From NCBI GenBank assembly GCA_030762935.1, contig CM060883.1:46864501-46928500 (forward strand): a stretch of 64,000 nucleotides of DNA, read 5' to 3'. Shown piece by piece: positions 35,144 to 45,789 of the stretch. The first letter of the stretch is position 1; every line of letters begins with the position of its first letter. Under the pieces are notes generated by a model. That model did no database searches, was not told the DNA's origin, and was given only the letters and a program-made list of their open reading frames with translations. Origin of the DNA: Hymenopus coronatus. Its lineage: Eukaryota > Arthropoda > Insecta > Mantodea > Hymenopodidae. Both the position numbers and the translations under genes were made by a program.

Positions 35144-36892
35144 ACTTTCTCTATACGCACTATGTACATAGTGTATAGAGAAGGTATTGCACTCCACCCA
35201 AAAATTCGATACGGAGATTTCACCGGAAATATAAGTTTTAGGGTCCCCAATATCCAAAAAATCTGATGTGTACCATTCACATGACTTTCTCCATATCCCT
35301 GCAACCAATAATTCTTAAAAAGCTTATACTTCTATTTACTTTATGCTAATAAGAAAAAATTAGCAGAAATAGTCTTATTACTCGCATCCTTGTAAGTAGA
35401 AGCGAAATAAGGGACAACCGTAGGTTAAAGTGATAGTCAAAAGCTGGCTGCTATGCTATGTCAATGAAGTTCCTTTGTTTATATGGATAGGAGTTGACAA
35501 GTTCCAGTATGAGAAAAGTATACGTTTTTCATAGCAAAAACTAAAAATAAGGAATGTCACAAAAACGACGAACTCCACGAAAAAAATGTATATAACATAA
35601 ATTGTGTGTTTTAATGTGCTCTACATTTTTTGTGGAGTAAGTTTGTGTCCATCACTTACGGTTTATTATTCAAAATTTAGTAAAATTCATCCAGAATAAA
35701 CTACTCTTCAGAGGCTATTCCCAGAAAATTCAAGCTATACATTTCATTTCTCAGGTATATATGTTTAATATCCGAAATTTTAATCAAAATCGTTAGAGCC
35801 TTTTTTGAGAAAATAAAATTTTTCGAAAAAAGTTCCATGTAAAGGGTAGTTGGGGTGGGGGGATTTTTCTCAAAATCTTCGTGTCGCATCCCTGGAAGAT
35901 ACTAAACTTAAATACCAAGTTTGGTATTTTACCGACTTTTCGTTTTTGAGTTATCGTGTTCACAGACACACGGACATACGGACACACACGGACCTTTTTC
36001 TGAAAATATTTTTTTGGATACAGGGGACCCTAAAACATATATTTCCGGTGAAATCTCGGTATCGAATTTTTGGTGGAGTGCAATACTTTCTCTATACACT
36101 ATGTACATAGTGCGTATGGAGAAAGTAAAAAAGCATTTTCACAAAAAGATCCATGTGTGTACATGTGTGTGTCCGTGTGTCCGTGTGTCTGTGAACACGA
36201 TAACCCAAAAACGAAAAGTCGGTAAAATACCAAACTTAGTATTTAAGTTCAGTATCTTCCAGGGATGCGACACGAAGATTTTGAGAAAAATCCCCCCACC
36301 CCCAACTACCCTTTACATGGAACTTTTTTCGAAAATTTTGATTTTCTCAATAATGGCTCTAATGCTTTTGATTAAAATTTCGTATATTAAATATATTTAC
36401 CTGAAAAATAAAATCTATATCTTGAATTCTCTGGGAATAGCCTCTGAAGAGTACTTTCATCTGGATGAATTTTACTGAATTCTGAATAACTGCTAAACCG
36501 TAAGAGATGGACAAAAACTTACTACACAAAAAATGTAGAGCACATTAAAACACACAATTTATGTTGTATACATTTTTTTCGTGGAGTTCGTCGTTTTTGA
36601 GACATTTCTTATTTTTGGTTTCTGCTATGAAAAACGTATACTTTTCTCATACAGGAACTTGTCAACTCCTATCCATATAAACAAAGGAACTTCATTGACA
36701 TGGCAACCAGCTTTTGACTATCACTTTAACCTATGTTTGTCCATTATTTCGCTTCTACTTACAAGGAAGTGAGTAATAAGACTATTTCTGCTAATTTTTT
36801 CAGATTAGCATAAAGTAAATAGAAGTATAAGCTTTTTAAGAATAATTTGTTGCAGGGATATAGAGAAAGTCATGTGAGTGGTACACATAAGA
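35144..36892 (-). mobile_element. HR37, host copy split by HR38
   Basis: The hairpin end is at 35144-35261 and the remainder at 36127-36892. The two parts join perfectly in the family order at the A run after AATATCC (A run, then GCATTTTC). The copy ends CACATAAGA. Confidence 0.9.
35262..36126 (+). mobile_element. HR38, complete 865-bp copy nested in HR37
   Basis: It is bounded by A runs of HR37 on both sides, so its exact limits can be read: 5' TCTGATGTGTACC and 3' GGAGAAAGT. It contains the 5' subterminal ACTTTCTCCATATC word, the CA-rich tract near 35965-35990 and the terminal palindrome with CTATGTACATAGTGCG. It is the best reference copy in the window. It has no open frame of significance. 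Confidence 0.92.
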
Positions 36893-37440
36893 TTTTTCTT
36901 GTCTTCTGTCCTCGAATTTTGTCTCCTCATTTCTTCTTGCTTCTCTCTTCCCTTAATTTCTTTTCTCTTCGCTGCCATTTCTATCTCTCCCCGTCCTACA
37001 TCATCTATGCACTTCTTTCTTACTTCTTCTACTGCCTCTTCATCACTCTACCTTTATGTCACTTCCGTACTGTTCTTGTATGTACCGATCTTTTTAACTT
37101 ATTATTTTCTGCTATTCTTTGCTTCCATTTTCTGTCTTTTTGTTCGTTTTTATTACACTTTTTTCCCCTAATTGCTTGTTCTTCGGCCATTATATCATAT
37201 TTTCTCTGTAAAAAGTATGTTATTGCTTTCTCTTCCTTGTAACTTTGTATTCGTTTCTATCTACATTTATTGTGCTTTTCTGCTCTTTAGGTTGCCTTAC
37301 TTATCTTACCTTTTGTTGTTATTTTTTATTAATTTTTTCATTTATTTATTAGTTCCCCTTTTTTGACTTATGTAAATCCTGTTCTCTATTTTCCCATCCT
37401 CAGTATTCTTTCATACCCCTTTCCTTATACCTTACCTCTT
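36893..37440. repeat. Pyrimidine-rich low-complexity region
   Basis: C/T-biased sequence directly following HR37, without the 80-bp periodicity of the earlier tract. Open frames of up to 131 codons are Leu/Phe/Ser-rich and not convincing. Confidence 0.6.
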
Positions 37441-37990
37441 AATAATATATAACCTATTTTGTGGAGTTTACCATTTTTGAGGTATTTCTGTTATTGGTTG
37501 AAATTTCAAATAACTAATACTATTTCTAAGTGGGAGGTAATTATTTTTCTTTCTTTTCTCTCTCTCTCGATTAAATAGAAAGGCGAAGCCCCAAAGTCAG
37601 CACAGCTCTTAAAAGATTATACCTAAAATGAAATATGTAAATAAACCATTTTTCCTCTCGATTAACATGACCTAGATAGAAGAGTAAGTTTTTATAAGAA
37701 TAGCTTGCTAAGGAGTAGATAAAACTATGCGAATATAATATCTCAGATGTTTTCTCCTTGAGATACAAACGGAAGAACAGTTCAAGGCCACCATGCAACC
37801 AGATCTTAAAAGATGTAATTAAAGATTTCCTATTCGCATTGTGCCCATCTACAAGGAAATAAAAACCATTTCTGTTATTAGTTCATTTCGATTAACATGA
37901 ATTAGATGAAGGAATGAGCTTTTCTGATAATAGTTTGTTTAAGAACGTGTAGTGAGGGTCAGAAAATCTAATATATTCAATTTTTCAAGT
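37441..37990 (-). mobile_element. HR39, cluster of decayed HR fragments
   Basis: Recognisable pieces are GTGGAGTTTACCATTTTTGAGG (37460), CGATTAACATGACCTAGATAG (37668) and CGATTAACATGAATTAGATG (37888), two copies of the same sub-block. At least two old copies are therefore present. The interspersed sequence is unassigned. Confidence 0.5.
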
Positions 37991-38079
37991 GTTAAAGTCG
38001 CTATTAATTTTTTCTCGAGCTCATGTAAAGAGCAAGGAATTTCATAGTCGTTACATAGCTACCCCATTTTGTATTAAAA

Positions 38080-38465
38080 TATAGCTTTAACTTAGTATGA
38101 ACGAAAATTGTAGATCTACAGATAAAAATTGAATATGTATCTCGATTAACAAGAAAACAATAGAATAATAGCCCGCCTGGGTAGTGTGGTGGTAGCGTGT
38201 CTGTCTCACATTCACAAGGTCGTGAGTTCGAATCTCGCTTAGGGTAAGTTACCCGGATAAGTTTTATTTCAGGGTTTTCCTTTATCCTGAGAAGACGAAT
38301 GTCGAATAACTTTAAGCTCCATGGACCCCGAGATCATTTGAGTATTATTTCATCACCTTCATTCATTGTCCGATATGATCAACCGGGTTAACAAAAAATA
38401 GAATAATGAGCAACATTTGTAAAACAGTTTGCAGAAATAGAATAGAAAAGTATATGTTAATACAA
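38080..38465 (-). mobile_element. HR40, decayed fragment hosting SINE E
   Basis: The segment CTCGATTAACAAGAAAAC, then AATAGAATAATGAGC after the SINE, corresponds to the CTCGATTAGCATGAAG and AATAGAAGAATAAGC blocks of intact copies. The fragment resembles HR42 closely (shared AACGAAAATTGTARATCTA). Confidence 0.55.
38170..38393 (+). mobile_element. SINE E, tRNA-derived, 224 bp
   Basis: The plus-strand head has GGTAGTGTGGTGGTAGCG (box A-like) and GTGAGTTCGAATCTCGC (box B). The flanking repeats AACAATAGAATAAT (38156-38169) and AAAAATAGAATAAT (38394-38407) form a 14-bp target duplication with one mismatch. Confidence 0.8.
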
Positions 38466-38479
38466 CAAATCAAGTTGTT

Positions 38480-39267
38480 ACTTTCTCTAGCACGTATATA
38501 CATAATAGGAAGAGAAGTTATTGCGTTCCATCCTAAAAATCGATACCGATATTTCAATGGAAATACATGTTACGTGTGTGTGTGTGTACAACATAAGTAT
38601 AAACAAAAAGTCATTAAATACCACTGTTAGCATTTCAGTTCAGTATCTTCCAAGGATGCAACACGAAGATTTTCAAGAAAATCCCTGGACTCTAAATACC
38701 CTTTACATGGAACATTTTTTTTTTTTTTGAAAATTTTGATTTTCCCAAAAATGGCTCTAAAATGTTTATATTTAAGCTATTTTTATGACCAATGAAAATG
38801 TATATCTTCAGTTTTATGGGAATAATCTGTGAAGTATTCTTCATTTTGGATGACTTTTGTATTACTGATAAACCGTAAGAGATAGACAAAAACTTACTAT
38901 ACAAAACGTTGTGGACCTCGTTAAAATACACAATTTATGTCATATACGTTTTTTAAGTTAAATGCTGTAAAAATGTCTTTATTATTGGCTTCAATTTTAA
39001 AACACTTAAACTTTTCTCATCTGGAAAGGTGTCAACCCTGGCCACGCAAAGGAACCGAATTTCAATCACATGGTAACCATTTTTAAAAGATTTGCTTATC
39101 GCTTTACTTAATGTTTCCACCTATATCTCTCTACATATATGGATCTAAGCAATAAAACCATTTCTTCTAATATTTATTTTGAGCAGAATGAATTAGATAG
39201 AATGAGCTTTTTAAGAGTAATTTGTCACACAGAGGTAGAGAAACTCGTGAGCCTGTAACACGTCAGA
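38480..39267 (-). mobile_element. HR41, decayed near full-length
   Basis: It starts ACTTTCTCTAGCACG with a TATATACATAATAGG centre, has a short GT tract at 38575-38587, and ends CACGTCAGA. Confidence 0.8.
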
Positions 39268-39274
39268 TTTTTAA

Positions 39275-39690
39275 AATCTAACTATAGTTTTAGCTGAATA
39301 TAAACGAAAATTGTAAATCTATAGATGTAAACTGAAGGTTTTTCTCGATTAACAAGCAAATAATAGAATAATGAGCAGGATAAATGTAAATGGTGTGTTA
39401 TTTATGGACGCTCCTTAACTACTGTGGTCCTCAGCGTCCCATTCTAAATTGGGCGTGAAAGACCGCTTAATTTTGCTCAGAGACCTTTTTATCAGGCTTA
39501 AGGTTTTTTTATGTGCCGTAAATCTATGACACGGGACCAACGGCTTTACTTCCCTTCCAAAGAAAGCCATGCTAAGGATTTTTACATCCGAAAAAATCCA
39601 TCCGGGGTTTGAACCCGTAACCTTGGGTATATGAAGTTAGCATGGTAACCATTACACCACGGAGGGCGATCATGAGCAGGATGTTAAACA
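39275..39690 (-). mobile_element. HR42, decayed fragment hosting SINE C2
   Basis: The left part up to AATGAGCAGGAT is similar to HR40. The remainder after the SINE is only ATGAGCAGGATGTTAAAC before HR43. Confidence 0.5.
39382..39671 (-). mobile_element. SINE C2, tRNA-derived, 290 bp
   Basis: The target duplication ATGAGCAGGAT is perfect (39371-39381 and 39672-39682). The minus-strand head reads TCCGTGGTGTAATGG and GGGTTCAAACCCC. The body is highly similar to SINE C1, including GGGCGTGAAAGACCGC and GACACGGGACCAAC. Confidence 0.88.
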
Positions 39691-39695
39691 TTTTT

Positions 39696-40525
39696 ACTTT
39701 CTCTATACTCACTATGTACATAGTGTATAGAGAATGTATTGCACTCCACCAAAAAATTCGATACCGAGATTTCACCGGAAATATATGTTTTAGGGTCCCC
39801 TGTATCCAAAAAAAAGTATTTTCAGAAAAAGGTCCTGTGTGTGTCCGTATGTCCGTGTGTCTGTGAACACGATAACTCAAAAACGAAAAATCGGTAAAAT
39901 ACCAAACTTGGTATTTAAGTTTAGCATCTTCCAGGGATGATTTTGAGAAAAATCCCCCACCCCAAACTACCCTTTACATGGAACGTTTTTCGAAAATTTT
40001 GATTTTCCAAAAAAATGGCTCTAACGATTTTGATTAAAATATCGTATATTAAAGTTATTTACCTGACAAATAAAATGTATATTTTGAATGTTCTGGGAAT
40101 AGCCTCTGAAGACTACTTTATTCTGGATGAGATTTTCCTAACTACTAAACCGATATGGACAAAAAATGTAGAGCACGTTAAAACTCACAATTTATGTTAT
40201 ATACCTTTTTTTTCGTGGAGTTGATCGTTTTTGAGATATTCCTTTTTCTTTCTTTCAGCTTTCAAAAACCTATACTTTTCTCATACAGGAATTTGTCAAC
40301 TCCTGTTCATACAAACAAAGGAACATCAGTCACATAGCAACCAGCTTTTGGGTTTCTCTTTAACATATGGCAATCTCTTATTTCGCTTCTACTTACAATA
40401 AAGCAAGAAATAAGACTATTTCTGCTAATTTTTCTCGATTAGTATGAAATAAATAAAAGATAAGCTTATTAACAATAATAATTTAAAGAGATATAGAGAA
40501 AGTCATGTGAATGGAACACATCAGA
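39696..40525 (-). mobile_element. HR43, near full-length
   Basis: It starts ACTTTCTCTATACTC with CTATGTACATAG and ends CACATCAGA. A 14-bp block (CGACACGAAG region) is deleted near 39938. Confidence 0.9.
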
Positions 40526-40530
40526 TTTTT

Positions 40531-41930
40531 TCTGTAGCAATACAACTCAAATTTTATGTACAATATGTGCTTAAGAAGGTATAAAAGAATTCTATGTTGA
40601 GATTTTACCGGAAATATATGTCCCCGAGGACAAAAAAGCATTTTAGAATAAATATCCGTGAGAGTCTATCGGCAGTATAGCTCAAAAACGAAATGACCAT
40701 TAAATACCAAACTTATATTTATGTATAACATCTTTCAAGGATACGATTCGAAGGTTTGTCGAAGATTTGTAAGAAAATCACCCCACCGCAAACTACACTT
40801 TACGTGGAAAAATTTTTGAAGTGTTAATTTTTCTCAAAAATTATTTTAACAAATTTGTTTAAAAAAATGTACATTAAAGATATTTACATCAAAAATAAAG
40901 TTTATATTTTCAATGTTCTGGGAAGACCTCTGAAGACCTCCTCATTCTGGATAACGTTTTCATAATTGGAAAACTGTAAGAGATATACAAAAACTTACTG
41001 CACAAAATGTAGATCTCATTAAAACACACAATATATATAATATACATTTTTTGTAGAGTTAATCGTTTTCGAGATCTTCAGGATTATTGGTTTCAATTTT
41101 AGCCACTTAAACTTTTCTCAAACGGAAAGACATATTTCTTCTCGTGTTTCGTTTGTTTATTCCTGGCAAGCAAAGAGATTGGAATGTCAGTTGTTTCACA
41201 TAGCGAACGACTTTTAAAGGAAAGACTGCCGTTGTAGCCTGTGCATTTCCTTATTTTCCTTCTACTTACAAGGAAGCTAATAATAAGACTAAAGGACCAT
41301 TCACATCAAACGTAGACACAGAAGTTTGCAGTCAATATATTTATAGGCTCATTCACGATGGTTACAATGATATTGACATAGACATAGCCGTAGTAATTAA
41401 CATAGAAGCTTGTTAACGCCAAGCTCTTGCGTCAAAGTTAACATGCAACTAAGGAATCAACCAATCGTTGTGTTATTAAAATGGCTTCGCTTGATGATTC
41501 TCTCTTATTTCTCCTCCGTTAATTCGTCTTTGATTATGGGAATGAATCCACCATCGTCTACCAAAAGACCACCGTTCTTTAAAATATGAAACACCAAGCA
41601 AATTGGTCACTCTAGTTTGCATGTACACGAATGCTGCCACTCTCTCGTCTCTGCCAGCCATTTTAGTTTGCTATTCACTCGCAAGGCGCAGTTCACTTGT
41701 TTTAATTTCTGGCTACGTTTTAACATTTGTCATTGAGAATGCTCATTGTGCATTTAATTCTGCGTCTACATTCTAAGCCAGTGCGTCTACGGTTAAATTT
41801 CAATGTGAATGACCGTTAATTCTGCTGATGTTTATCTTGATTAGCATGGTGTAGATAAAAGATTACTTTTTTGAATAAAAGGTTCGTTTTCCGTACAGCT
41901 AGAGGACATCACTAGAGGTACATATTAGTT
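40531..41930 (-). mobile_element. HR44, divergent subtype hosting a Harbinger insertion
   Basis: The hairpin is eroded (GTAGCAATACAAC). The body is the divergent subtype with TTCTCGTGTTTCG and CCTGGCAAGC. The sequence AATAAGACTAA resumes at TAATTCTGCTGATG after the insertion at 41293-41816. The end near 41930 is poorly preserved. Confidence 0.75.
41293..41816 (-). mobile_element. Internally deleted PIF/Harbinger element with TAA duplication
   Basis: The termini are inverted: AGGACCATTCACATCAAA at the left, and the complement of the right end reads ACGGTCATTCACATTGAAA. TAA flanks both ends (41290-41292, 41817-41819), and its removal restores the HR44 consensus exactly. On the minus strand a 61-codon frame (41661-41476) reads a transposase N-terminal region with RRWWIHSHNQRR, typical of Harbinger-type proteins. 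The frame stops soon after, so the catalytic DDE part is missing. At 524 bp this is a non-autonomous deletion derivative. Confidence 0.75.
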
Positions 41931-43153
41931 TGCTTCCCTTCTATTTACAAGGAATCAAGCAATAAGGACAATTTCTGCTGATATTTATCTCGATTATTAT
42001 GAGCAGTAGTAGTATTTATTACGTTTACATTAATACAATATTTGCGTCACACAATCGCATGGGTCGAGTGACCGTACATGCTGTCGAAAAAGACTTGAGT
42101 TTAAAATATTACCTACATATATATTTTATATCTCTTAACAACATTGAAAATACACACATATACACACACAGACACATACACACGCTCACGCGCTGCGATA
42201 ACCAAACCACAGAACAATAAAAGAAAGAACACTCTCATAACACACACATACTCACAACTACACCACGTATTCATATATATAGACTAGTCAAACACCAAAT
42301 AAGTCTATACAATATTTACATAAATATTTCATCTCTTAGGGCACGTACTTCCATTAAGTATGTGCCCATGCTTGGCCAGTTTTGACTGTTTAGAATCAAA
42401 TCCTAGAATGCTGTCCTTCGTCTGTGTGAAGCTAAAAATACTTCCGGCAATAATTTTTTCCTAGCATCCTCCATCTGCACGCAATCTGCCAAAATATGCG
42501 TCCAGTCTTCCTGATCCCCGCATAATGGGTAAATCCGCCTACCAGCTTCATCAACTACCTTACGGGTTTTTTTACACCCTCCCAACCTTAGCCACGCTAT
42601 TCCCGATCTTTGTTTCATACTCAATTTTAAAATATATGTTTCTTTACCCACTCAATTTTTATTTAGTTTTGCAAGTACGGTGACGATTTGTTTCTACTTT
42701 CAGATTCTATTCTCTGCCTTTTTATATCGCATAGTCGCCTTTTTACTATATTCACAACGTTATATCTATTTTTGCTGCCCCTTTGCCAAATATCATTAAA
42801 GCCAACCTTTGATAATCCCCGTTGTAGCCTCATCTTCCACCATTTTGGATGCTCTATGTTATTCATCTGATAACATATTGCTCTAAGAGTTATTTGATTA
42901 CCTTTAATTATTCGCAGCCAGTATCTAACTACACTTAATTTAACATATACAGCATCTTCCCAGCATCCTACCTCACGAAGAACACCGTAATTAGAAATTC
43001 CCCTCCCCAATCCCAGAATACGTTTCCAGAAACAACATTGTATTTTATTTAGATTATCTACACTATCCCATCCCCTCGATTATCATGAAATAAATAGAAG
43101 TATAAGCTTTTTAACAATAATTAGAGAAAGTGATGTGAATCGAACACATCAGA
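41931..43153 (-). mobile_element. HR45, truncated copy hosting a LINE
   Basis: Only the 5' part of the element is present: 41931-42002 (CTTCTATTTACAAGGAATC to CTCGATTATTATGA) and 43075-43153 (CTCGATTATCATGA to CACATCAGA). The two parts overlap by the 14-bp target duplication of the LINE. Confidence 0.8.
42003..43074 (-). pseudogene. 5'-truncated LINE, C-terminal part of ORF2, with 14-bp target duplication
   Basis: On the minus strand translation begins in frame at the right edge (WDSVDNLNKIQCCFWKRILG) and continues through GISNYGVLREVGCWE, VYVKLSVVRYWLRI and LCDIKRQRIE to a stop at 42663. It then resumes as RSGIAWLRLGGCKK, YPLCGDQEDWTHIL and ends at 42403. The order LNKxQxxFWKRxLG, VLxELG, KxxRYWLR and the final CPLCxxxEDxxHIL zinc-knuckle-like motif is that of the post-RT region of arthropod non-LTR elements. 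In the last motif the first Cys is Tyr. The 400 bp left of the stop are 3' UTR, including a CACACA-rich stretch at 42154-42190. The direct repeats CTCGATTATYATGA at 41989-42002 and 43075-43088 bound the insertion. Confidence 0.85.
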
Positions 43154-43759
43154 TTTTTTTTTTCTTGTATTATTTTACAATTTTACTTTCTTCGTTTATT
43201 TCTTGTCCCTGCTTCTCTCTCCCATTTGCTCTCTCCGCGCCATTTTCTCACAGTCTTCTCGTACAGTAGTGATGAGACACATCCACTAACAGCCTGCCAT
43301 AAGGAAAATGGTTTATATGTTCCACTTGCTGAACTTGGAAACAATAGCGGCTAATAAACACATAAAGAGACCCAATACCACACGTATTATATAACCAACC
43401 TTTTAACCCTACCATAAAAATGGGCAACTTTAAGTGGAATCGGACATTTTTGCTCCGTAATCCACAACCATCTTCCTTCCTGACATCTTACTTCGCATGT
43501 TCACGTTATACGAGCCATATAAAAGCGCTAGCATCGTAAAACGTTTCTTTGTTTGTTTTTTTGAAGCCAGCCAAGTCGGGAAGTATAAAACGCCGATCTT
43601 CACTTGTCGACCGACTTCTCCAAACGGAAATGGCTTTGGCGTGTGTGTTGGTACTTCTGCCAGTAAAAGATAGACGCCAACTTTTGACAACGAAAATAAA
43701 ATTCTATCACCTGTGTGTGTTTATTATTAGAATTGTTACATAATTTAAAATTACAATCA
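43154..43759. other. Unassigned sequence
   Basis: About 600 bp. A minus-strand frame of 86 codons (43690-43430) contains a segment KPFPFGEVGRQVKIGVLYFP that looks less random than its surroundings, but I cannot assign it to a family. It may be transposon-derived. Confidence 0.35.
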
Positions 43760-44658
43760 TTTTCGCATTATGCAGCATGTGTATACATATATAAATAATG
43801 CACATAGTGCATAGAGAAATTATTGTGTTTAACCTAAAAATTCGTTACCGAGATTTCACTGGAAATACATATTTTAGGGTTCTCTGAATCCTCCCCCCAA
43901 AAGCATTTTTAGAAAATGGGTCATGTGTACGCATGTGTGTGCGTGTGTGTGTGTCTGCACACAGCTTAACTTATAAATAAAAGTCAGCTAAGTTTCTTCC
44001 AAGAATGCGGAACATACATTTTCAGGAAAATCCCCCAACTCCCAACTACTCTTTATAAGGAACATTTTTCAGAAATTTTCATTTGCACAAAAGTGGCTTT
44101 AACGATGCCATATGTTTAAGATATTTTATTCCAAAAAATATATACACCCTGGATTTCCTGGAGATATCCTCTGAAGATCTCTTCATTCTGGATGACTTTT
44201 GTATAACTTTTGTATAATTGGTAAACCATAAGAGGTTGACAAAGGCTTACTACTCAAAAAACTATAGATCTCATTAAAACAACAATTTATGTTATACATA
44301 TTTTTGTAAAGCTAACCGGTTCTGAGATATTCCGTGTCAATGGTTTCCATTTTAAGCTACTTAAATTTTTCTCAAACGTGAAGTCATCCTTCTTTTCGTC
44401 TCTCTTTGTTTAACTCTTGGCAACCAAAGAGAACGGAATTTCAATTGTTTCACATAGTACCAGGTTTTAAAAGATTTGACTCTTACTTTAGACTAGGGTA
44501 CTCCCTTATTTCTCTTCTGCTAACAAGAAGCTCAGTAATAAGTCGATTTCTGCTAATATTTCTCGATTAGCATGATGTACATAAAAAATCAATATTTAGT
44601 AAGAAAAGTATGCTTGCAGGACAAGTAGAGCAGGTCATGTGAATGGAAAACATTAAAT
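43760..44658 (-). mobile_element. HR46, decayed, divergent subtype
   Basis: The palindrome is blurred around GCACATAGTGCATAGAG. It has a GT tract of about 25 bp near 43930-43965. The body has GTTTAACTCTTGGCAACC. The 5' end is GGAAAACATTAAAT, abutting the A run before HR47. Confidence 0.8.
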
Positions 44659-44673
44659 TTGTTTAAAAAAAAA

Positions 44674-45577
44674 TCTGATGTGTTACACTCACATGACTTT
44701 CTCTAGCTGTTCTACAAACTTCTTACATAAGATTATTCTTCTTACCGCATCTTGCTAATCAAGGTACCAATTAGCACAATGTTCTTATTACTTAGTTCCT
44801 TATAAGTAAGAAAAAATAAGGGAATACACTAGGTTAAAGCCATAGTAAAATGTTTTAAAAGCTGTCGTTATGTGATTGTCATTACAAATCCCTTCTTTTC
44901 TTAGCCAGGATAGAACAAAAGAAAACCACACACTCCCGTCTGAGAAAAGTATAAGTACTTAACAATTGAAACTAATAACAATGAATACCTTTAAAACTGT
45001 AAGCTCCACGAGAAAAATGTATATGACATAACTTGTGTATCTTAACAAGACCTACATTTTTTGTATAGTAAGTGTTTGTCTATCTCTTACAGTTTACTAG
45101 TTATACCAAATTAAGCAAAATTCATCCAGAATAAACAGGTCTTTATAAGCTATTCCCAGAAAATTCAAGATATACGTATTATTTGTCAGCTAAATATCTT
45201 TAATATACGATATGTTAATCAAAATCATTAGAGCCATTTTTAAGAAAATCAAAATTTTCGAAAAAAATTCCATGTAAAGGATAGTTTGGGGTATTTTTTC
45301 TCAAAATCCTTGCTTCGTATCCCTGGAAGATACTAAACTTAAATACCAACTTTGGTGCTTCACCGAGTTTTTGAGTTATCATGTTCACAGACACACGGAT
45401 ACACTGACACACGGACACACACACACACACACGGACCTTTTTGTGAAAATGCTTTTTTTTTGGATACAGTGGGCTCTAAAACATATATTTCCGGTGAAAT
45501 CTCGGTATCGAATTTTTAGGTGGAATACAATACTTCTCTATCCCTATGTACATTGTTCATACGGGGCTAGAGAAAGT
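44674..45577 (+). mobile_element. HR47, full-length, divergent subtype, type-2 hairpin
   Basis: It starts TCTGATGTGTTACAC and has a CA tract at 45413-45432. It ends in the second hairpin type (CTATCCCTATGTACATTG paired with TTCATACGGGGCTAGAG) and AGAAAGT at 45577. Confidence 0.9.
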
Positions 45578-45789
45578 AAAAATTATGAACACTTCGCTTT
45601 ACTGATAGTTACTAGAGTGTTCTCGAATATAGACTATTTTTTTTATACTGTGCAGTGTTTTTTTTTTTATTATTTTTTTTTTTAAGATTAAAAGGAAGAG
45701 GATTGGACTGTATGAAGGAAGATCTTAAGGGGAAGGAGTTACATTATTGAAAAGTTCGAACCATCAATAACGGACATTTGAAAATTGTC
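45578..45789. other. Unassigned, T-rich
   Basis: About 210 bp with long T runs (45639-45684). No element recognised. Confidence 0.4.

Noticed and set aside
38170..38393. A functional tRNA gene on the plus strand
   Set aside because: Box B is good, but the anticodon arm does not pair and a 14-bp target duplication encloses tRNA-like head plus body, as expected of a SINE.
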